From assembly GCA_050247075.1 (NCBI GenBank), contig JBFWUW010000110.1:1-15515 (forward strand): 15,515 bases of DNA, read 5' to 3'. A program made the position numbers and the translations under genes. This DNA is from JBFWUW01 sp050247075 (lineage in GTDB: Bacteria > Planctomycetota > Planctomycetia > Pirellulales > JBFWUW01). The notes under the pieces were generated by a model. It did not search any database and was not told the DNA's origin. It worked only from the letters and a program-made list of their open reading frames with translations. This document shows, piece by piece, positions 14,698 to 15,515 of the stretch (positions are counted from its first letter, which is position 1; every line of letters starts with the position of its first letter).

Positions 14698-14935
14698 GCG
14701 TGAATTTTGGCGAGTGCGCACCGATAGCGCCCCGCGTGACGACCGCGTTTCAAAAAATATGGACAGGCCCCGTGGCACGTACCGGTCGGCGGAGGGAGCG
14801 GCGGGAAAGTCGTCGCTCCCAAATTGGCCGAGCAGCCGGCAACGGTAGCCGTAATAAGTGACTCGCCCGATCGACCGCCCGCCACGGCCATGCTGTTCGA
14901 GCACGCGGCGGACGACGATGCTTGGGCGGTTTAGG
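14698..14935. other. Noncoding stretch with hairpin, no gene seen
   Basis: No frame here has a start with a ribosome binding site and a recognisable product. GGGAGCG (14794-14800) pairs with CGCTCCC (14814-14820); as plus-strand RNA the stem extends to 10 bp including one G-U pair, with a 7-base loop. A minus-strand open frame runs through the region (14587-15003) and contains a YYGYRCRLLGQFGSDDF stretch that faintly recalls PfkB sugar kinases, but it starts inside the promoter and runs on into the 190-bp repeat, so I do not call it a gene. Confidence 0.4.
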
Positions 14936-14983
14936 GGCTTCGCGCCCGCTAGACGTGCAAAGACCACGTCGGCGCGCAAAGCC
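14936..14983 (-). ncRNA. Candidate structured RNA 5' hairpin
   Basis: Read on the minus strand, GGCT-TTG-CGCGCC-GACGTG, a 7-base loop, CACGTC-TAGCG-GGCGCG-A-AGCC forms a 4+6+6 bp nested stem with one internal loop and one bulge. It begins about 5 bases after the predicted start of the leftward promoter. No coding frame with a ribosome binding site follows closely. A run of T (minus-strand ATATTTTTTG at about 14760-14751) lies some 230 bases downstream and could mark the end, although no strong stem sits directly before it. It does not look like tmRNA, RNase P RNA, SRP RNA or 6S RNA. Candidate only. Confidence 0.35.
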
Positions 14984-14994
14984 GGACGCTTGTG

Positions 14995-15022
14995 ATTGTA
15001 CAAGAAATGATCTTTTTGTAAA
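14995..15022 (-). promoter_or_regulatory. Sigma70-like promoter facing left
   Basis: On the minus strand TTTACA (15022-15017) and TACAAT (15000-14995) each match 5 of 6 bases of the -35 and -10 consensus, with a 16-base spacer. The predicted transcript start is near 14990-14987, immediately before a long hairpin (14936-14983). It lies at the left edge of the AT-rich island. This is the best promoter by eye in the window. Confidence 0.5.
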
Positions 15023-15056
15023 CTATTAAAATAGTTAGTTATAAATATATTATCTG
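15001..15056. other. AT-rich island with palindrome
   Basis: A sharply AT-rich 56-base tract in an otherwise GC-rich region. It contains the perfect hairpin AACTAT (15021-15026) and ATAGTT (15031-15036) with a 4-base loop, followed by TTATAAATATATTAT. It carries the leftward promoter at its left end. It may be a regulatory or protein-binding region or a site of easy melting. Confidence 0.5.
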
Positions 15057-15275
15057 TGCCTGCTTAAGGGCCAGGCGAAAGTGGCTTGCCGTCGCCTAAG
15101 CCCCCTTCAAAGCCCTCGCCGCATCCGTCAAGGATCGCTTGTGAATCCTGGCCGAGCGAATAGCACCGGCTCCACGGCGGTCTGAGTCTCCGCGGTGTTG
15201 GAGTTCATGCGGCCGATCTCGTAACATGCATACCAGAAATACGTTAGGCCCTAAACCCGGCCGAATGGCCCATGC
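15057..15275. other. Noncoding stretch with several short stems
   Basis: No supported gene. Short complementary arms are GCCTG (15058-15062) with CAGGC (15072-15076), AGGCGA (15073-15078) with a downstream TCGCCT, and CTCCA with TGGAG around 15171-15203 enclosing a GCGG/CCGC stem. A 26-codon minus-strand frame starts at ATG 15208, but it lacks a good ribosome binding site. Confidence 0.4.
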
Positions 15276-15386
15276 TCAATTTATGGGTGTCCCCTGGCTG
15301 CGGAGAATGCCAGCCGCTAGAATCTTAGCAATGACAGCGCGACGCTCGTCGGGCGTCATGGAGAAAGAGTCGTCGAATGGTCGCAT
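15276..15386 (-). CDS. Small MTPDERR-type planctomycete protein
   Basis: A 36-residue protein from the ATG at 15386 to TGA at 15278-15276. On the minus strand GGAGG (15397-15393) lies 6 bases before the ATG, an ideal ribosome binding site. The core MTPDERRAVIAKILAAG (residues 10-26) followed by ILR is a helical motif that I recall from tiny planctomycete ORFs, often found near recombinase genes; it looks like one long helix or half of a helix-turn-helix. No recombinase follows here. CTCC lies 4 bases 5' of GGAG (CTCC-ACAC-GGAG), so the ribosome binding site can be hidden in a hairpin. Function unknown: a DNA-binding accessory peptide or the remains of a mobile unit are possible. Confidence 0.55.
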   Translation of the reverse strand: MRPFDDSFSMTPDERRAVIAKILAAGILRSQGTPIN

Positions 15387-15459
15387 GTGGAGCCTCCGTG
15401 TGGAGATGCCCACAGCGGCCTTCGCTTGGCGACCCGCGCGGTGTCTGGCGAAACAAGAA

Positions 15460-15484
15460 GGTTAACAGCCTCTATCTGTTAACC
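15460..15484. promoter_or_regulatory. Perfect 9-bp inverted repeat upstream of the small ORF
   Basis: GGTTAACAG (15460-15468) and CTGTTAACC (15476-15484) are perfect inverted arms around a 7-base spacer. It lies 74 bases upstream of the start of the small minus-strand ORF. This is the form of a dimeric repressor operator or of a recombinase site; no T tract adjoins either side, so a terminator is less likely. Confidence 0.5.
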
Positions 15485-15515
15485 TACCCAGTGACTGCCT
15501 AAGAAGACGAAGGGA

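Noticed and set aside
14156..14891. Overlapping open frames of 67-164 codons on both strands across the 190-bp repeats
   Set aside because: They are open by base composition, switch frame at each 190-bp unit, and have no good start sites.
15128..15208. 26-codon minus-strand ORF (MNSNTAETQ...) downstream of the small MTPDERR gene
   Set aside because: No convincing ribosome binding site, very short, and overlaps stem-forming sequence; a second element gene cannot be supported.
15226..15465. 79-codon plus-strand frame at the right edge
   Set aside because: It is the shadow of the minus-strand small gene, which has the better start and a recognisable motif.

Overview
The window is GC-rich bacterial chromosome, almost certainly from a planctomycete (Pirellulales-like). 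The pointers are a DUF1501 protein with a twin-arginine signal, a secreted SHD1-domain protein, a secreted Tyr/Arg/Glu/Val-rich protein of a type common in that phylum, a beta-propeller plus phosphoesterase protein with an Asp/Glu tail, and a tiny MTPDERR-type ORF. No plasmid, phage structural, CRISPR, rRNA or tRNA signal is visible.

Layout. 1-268: a small inverted-repeat element and a short coding remnant ending in a leucine-zipper-like peptide. 269-1971 (minus): a two-gene operon, SHD1 protein then a lipoate-ligase-family protein, joined by a TAATG stop/start overlap. 2229-3635 (plus): DUF1501 protein. 3820-5415: GT-C type membrane glycosyltransferase. 5589-6731: quinolinate synthase NadA. 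6795-8324: xylulokinase. 8463-9146: small secreted protein behind a structured leader. 9230-11773: 847-residue secreted beta-propeller/phosphoesterase. 11837-12379: AhpD-like protein. 12384-13925 (minus): GatA, convergent with the AhpD-like gene with only 4 bp between the stops. 13926-15275: about 1.35 kb without a convincing protein gene, holding a gatA promoter, a REP-like pair, a 190-bp tandem repeat, several hairpins and an AT-rich island. 15276-15386 (minus): a 36-codon ORF with a good ribosome binding site, followed by a perfect palindrome near the right edge.

The genes are mostly housekeeping (NAD synthesis, Gln-tRNA amidation, sugar phosphorylation, lipoylation) mixed with exported planctomycete-type proteins. 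They do not form one pathway, and most plus-strand genes look like separate or loosely linked units. I see no complete new defence or mobile system. The least ordinary part is the noncoding right end. There a sigma70-like promoter faces left out of the AT-rich island directly into a 16-bp imperfect hairpin (candidate small RNA), next to the structured 190-bp repeat and the small ORF. Second is the leader of the 8463 gene, which can fold in two mutually exclusive ways ahead of a ribosome binding site that itself sits in a hairpin loop.
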